Below, piece by piece: positions 5,130 through 6,607 of a stretch of DNA of 6,607 bases. How positions within the stretch are numbered: the first letter of the stretch is position 1; the number at the start of each line of letters is the position of its first letter. The notes beneath the pieces are model-generated. The model was not told where the DNA came from, did no database searches, and saw only the letters and a list, made by a program, of their open reading frames with translations. This DNA is from Spirochaetota bacterium (GTDB lineage Bacteria; Spirochaetota; JAGLSM01), in the NCBI GenBank assembly GCA_023135745.1, contig JAGLSM010000125.1, positions 1-6,607 of the forward strand. The letters are read 5' to 3'. Made by a program: the position numbers and the translations under genes.

Positions 5130-6607
5130 GTTTTTTCTTTTTTCAGGCTTTAGAATTACATACTGATACAAAGCAATACTGTCAAAATTATTACGGTTAA
5201 CTATTTCCGCAACAGCCAGAGATTCGTCAACTTTGATTATCTTTATTTTACCGGAAATTTTCGCAGGTTTATTTTTCCCAAGCCCTGACAAATACTGCTG
5301 ACGGAATCCTGCTCCGGGTACAACTATAAGGGTCATCCCCTTTTTGATACCATGGAGCTTCCCAATATTTATTACAGCACGGTCGCCCCGCATCCTGATG
5401 ATTTGTCCAAATACCGGAATGTCAGCCAATATTTTTTTTGATAAACTGACTGCCACTTCAAAAAGTCTGTTATTGCCTCTCCTTGACGCAGTATAACGTT
5501 TTATAACCGCACCTGTCCGCGTAGTTCTAAGATATATCTCTATCTTAGTAAAGTTCTGTCCCTTGATATATCTGCCGTGAATGAAGTAATCAGCTCCTGC
5601 CTTCCTTGCCGCGATACGCGCATCTATCAATGAAGAAACCGAATGATCTTTCAGGCGTTTTAAACGGTATCTGTAGTTTGGAAAAATCGCATCACGTATG
5701 ATAGCCCCATAAACATTTTGAATCCCGAAATAATTATGACGCCTGTTGTATAAATCAAAAAGGTTAAACACCACTACAGAAGGAGTTACAGAATTCTGTT
5801 TATATTGATCGATTCGGGCTTTATATGAAGGCAACCTTTTTACAAGTTTCTTAAAAAAGGCAATTTTATCTTCCAGTCTTGTGTCATTTCTTTTTAATAG
5901 TTTTATAACCTTGAGTTCCCTGTAGTACAGATCCCAGTATTTCAAAATACGATACACATCAGCAAGCCCGCCCCTTGCGGATGTTGAAACCGGATATATA
6001 CGAATAGCACGTTTATAAGCTACCTGAGCCCTGAAAAACAGGTTCCTTCCTGAATAAAAATTGCCCCTTTGATAGTGATGCGCGGACATACTTTTTCTTA
6101 CAGCACTTCTGATTGGCACTTTTTTAATTAAGAATTCCTCAAAACGGTATCTTACAACCTCATCATTGTTCTGCATTTTTAAGGCAGCTTTAAAATTATC
6201 AACAGCCGATTGTATATAAGAAGAATCTTTTTCCGCGAGTTTTATGTATACAAGAGCAAGGGTATACCGGTAGATGCTTTTATATGGAAACATCTTGATC
6301 AGGCTTATATAATTCTGCTCGGCGTCCTTCCATTGTTTCCTGTAAAACAGTACCCTGCCGTACAGGATAAGCGCGTCTTTGAATTCAGAATCAATATAAA
6401 GAGCCTTCTGTAAAAAGGGATAGGCTGACCCGTTGCGGCCCCGCAGATAAAAGTATCTGCCCATATGATAATGCGGCCATTTCGATATTGAATTATAATG
6501 TATCGCGTTTCTGAAATTTGCCTCTGCCAGATTGTAATACTTTCCTGTATAATAAATCTGTCCAAGTTTTATGTATGTCCAGAAGTATCCAGGAAGTATT
6601 TTTTTTA
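5124..6607 (-). CDS. TPR protein with CsgG-like and FlgT_C-like C-terminus, 5' end beyond window
   Basis: The frame stays open to the right edge, giving 493 complete codons. An internal ATG at 6464 is not the start, because the 47 codons upstream encode a canonical TPR unit (W-x-x-x-x-x-L-G-x-x-Y-x-x-G-x-Y-x-x-A-x-x-x-F-x-x-A). In partial numbering, TPR-like helices fill about residues 5-150 and 170-235, including KWPHYHMGRYFYLRG, LILYGRVLFYRKQWKDAEQN and QVAYKRAIRIYP. From about 275 comes a CsgG/LpoB-like alpha/beta region: TPSVVVFNLFDLYN, then RKAGADYFIHGRYIKGQ near 334-350, then KIEIYLRTTRTGAVIKRYTA. From about 400 follows DRAVINIGKLHGIKKGMTLIV and IKVDESLAVAEIV, which resemble the FlgT C-terminal beta domain. 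Such architectures occur in periplasmic or outer-membrane-associated assembly proteins. The signal peptide, if any, is outside the window. It sits directly upstream of aroK in the same unit. TPR content is certain; the C-terminal family names are pattern-based. Confidence 0.8.
   Translation of the reverse strand, partial: KKILPGYFWTYIKLGQIYYTGKYYNLAEANFRNAIHYNSISKWPHYHMGRYFYLRGRNGSAYPFLQKALYIDSEFKDALILYGRVLFYRKQWKDAEQNYISLIKMFPYKSIYRYTLALVYIKLAEKDSSYIQSAVDNFKAALKMQNNDEVVRYRFEEFLIKKVPIRSAVRKSMSAHHYQRGNFYSGRNLFFRAQVAYKRAIRIYPVSTSARGGLADVYRILKYWDLYYRELKVIKLLKRNDTRLEDKIAFFKKLVKRLPSYKARIDQYKQNSVTPSVVVFNLFDLYNRRHNYFGIQNVYGAIIRDAIFPNYRYRLKRLKDHSVSSLIDARIAARKAGADYFIHGRYIKGQNFTKIEIYLRTTRTGAVIKRYTASRRGNNRLFEVAVSLSKKILADIPVFGQIIRMRGDRAVINIGKLHGIKKGMTLIVVPGAGFRQQYLSGLGKNKPAKISGKIKIIKVDESLAVAEIVNRNNFDSIALYQYVILKPEKRKNR

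Noticed and set aside
6462..6464. ATG at 6464 as start of the TPR gene
   Set aside because: The frame continues upstream for 47 codons encoding a clear TPR repeat, and there is no good ribosome site before this ATG.
6305..6565. Alternative minus-strand 86-codon frame near the right edge
   Set aside because: It overlaps the TPR frame, which carries a canonical TPR unit through this stretch and stays open to the edge.

Overview
This is a low-GC bacterial window with long A and T runs even inside genes. It carries four well-supported protein-coding genes plus one less certain small orphan gene, arranged as two minus-strand operons around a plus-strand singleton. The AsmA-like protein and the envelope-type TPR/CsgG-like protein point to a Gram-negative cell with an outer membrane. 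A low-GC desulfobacterial or spirochaete-type lineage would fit, but nothing in the window fixes the taxon. Both window edges cut through genes.

Layout. (1) 1-1183, minus: 5' part of an AsmA-like inner-membrane protein, truncated at the left edge. (2) 1206-3224, minus: a complete cytoplasmic GH13 (alpha-amylase clan) hydrolase that keeps the Asp/Glu/Asp catalytic triad. It lies 22 bp upstream of the AsmA-like gene, so the two probably form one operon read from a sigma70-like promoter at about 3249-3276. (3) 3225-3798: a 574-bp divergent intergenic region packed with structure. It holds two perfect hairpins that share a TCCCGATC/GATCGGGA inner stem but have largely different outer arms, a 30-bp near-perfect inverted repeat enclosing 84 bp (MITE-like), degenerate direct copies of the same GTTGCA-containing repeat, and a small palindrome just ahead of the next ribosome binding site. 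(4) 3799-4515, plus: a 238-aa protein with an N-terminal ComFB-type domain joined to a C-terminal transthyretin/carboxypeptidase-regulatory-like beta-sandwich. This is the most unusual gene here. (5) 4516-4597: convergent intergenic region with a 17-bp AT-rich perfect hairpin, probably a shared bidirectional terminator. (6) 4598-5116, minus: shikimate kinase (aroK). (7) 5124-6607, minus: a TPR protein with CsgG/LpoB-like and FlgT_C-like C-terminal regions, open through the right edge and only 7 bp upstream of aroK.

How the parts may work together. The TPR gene and aroK are translationally close, because the aroK Shine-Dalgarno overlaps the TPR gene's stop codon, although their functions are not obviously related. 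The GH13 and AsmA-like genes form a second minus-strand unit. The ComFB-fusion gene is transcribed divergently from that unit and shares its repeat-rich control region. If ComFB domains act as cyclic-dinucleotide receptors, as reported for some cyanobacterial members, the gene could be a second-messenger effector. That role, and any link to the glycan hydrolase, is inference from context only.
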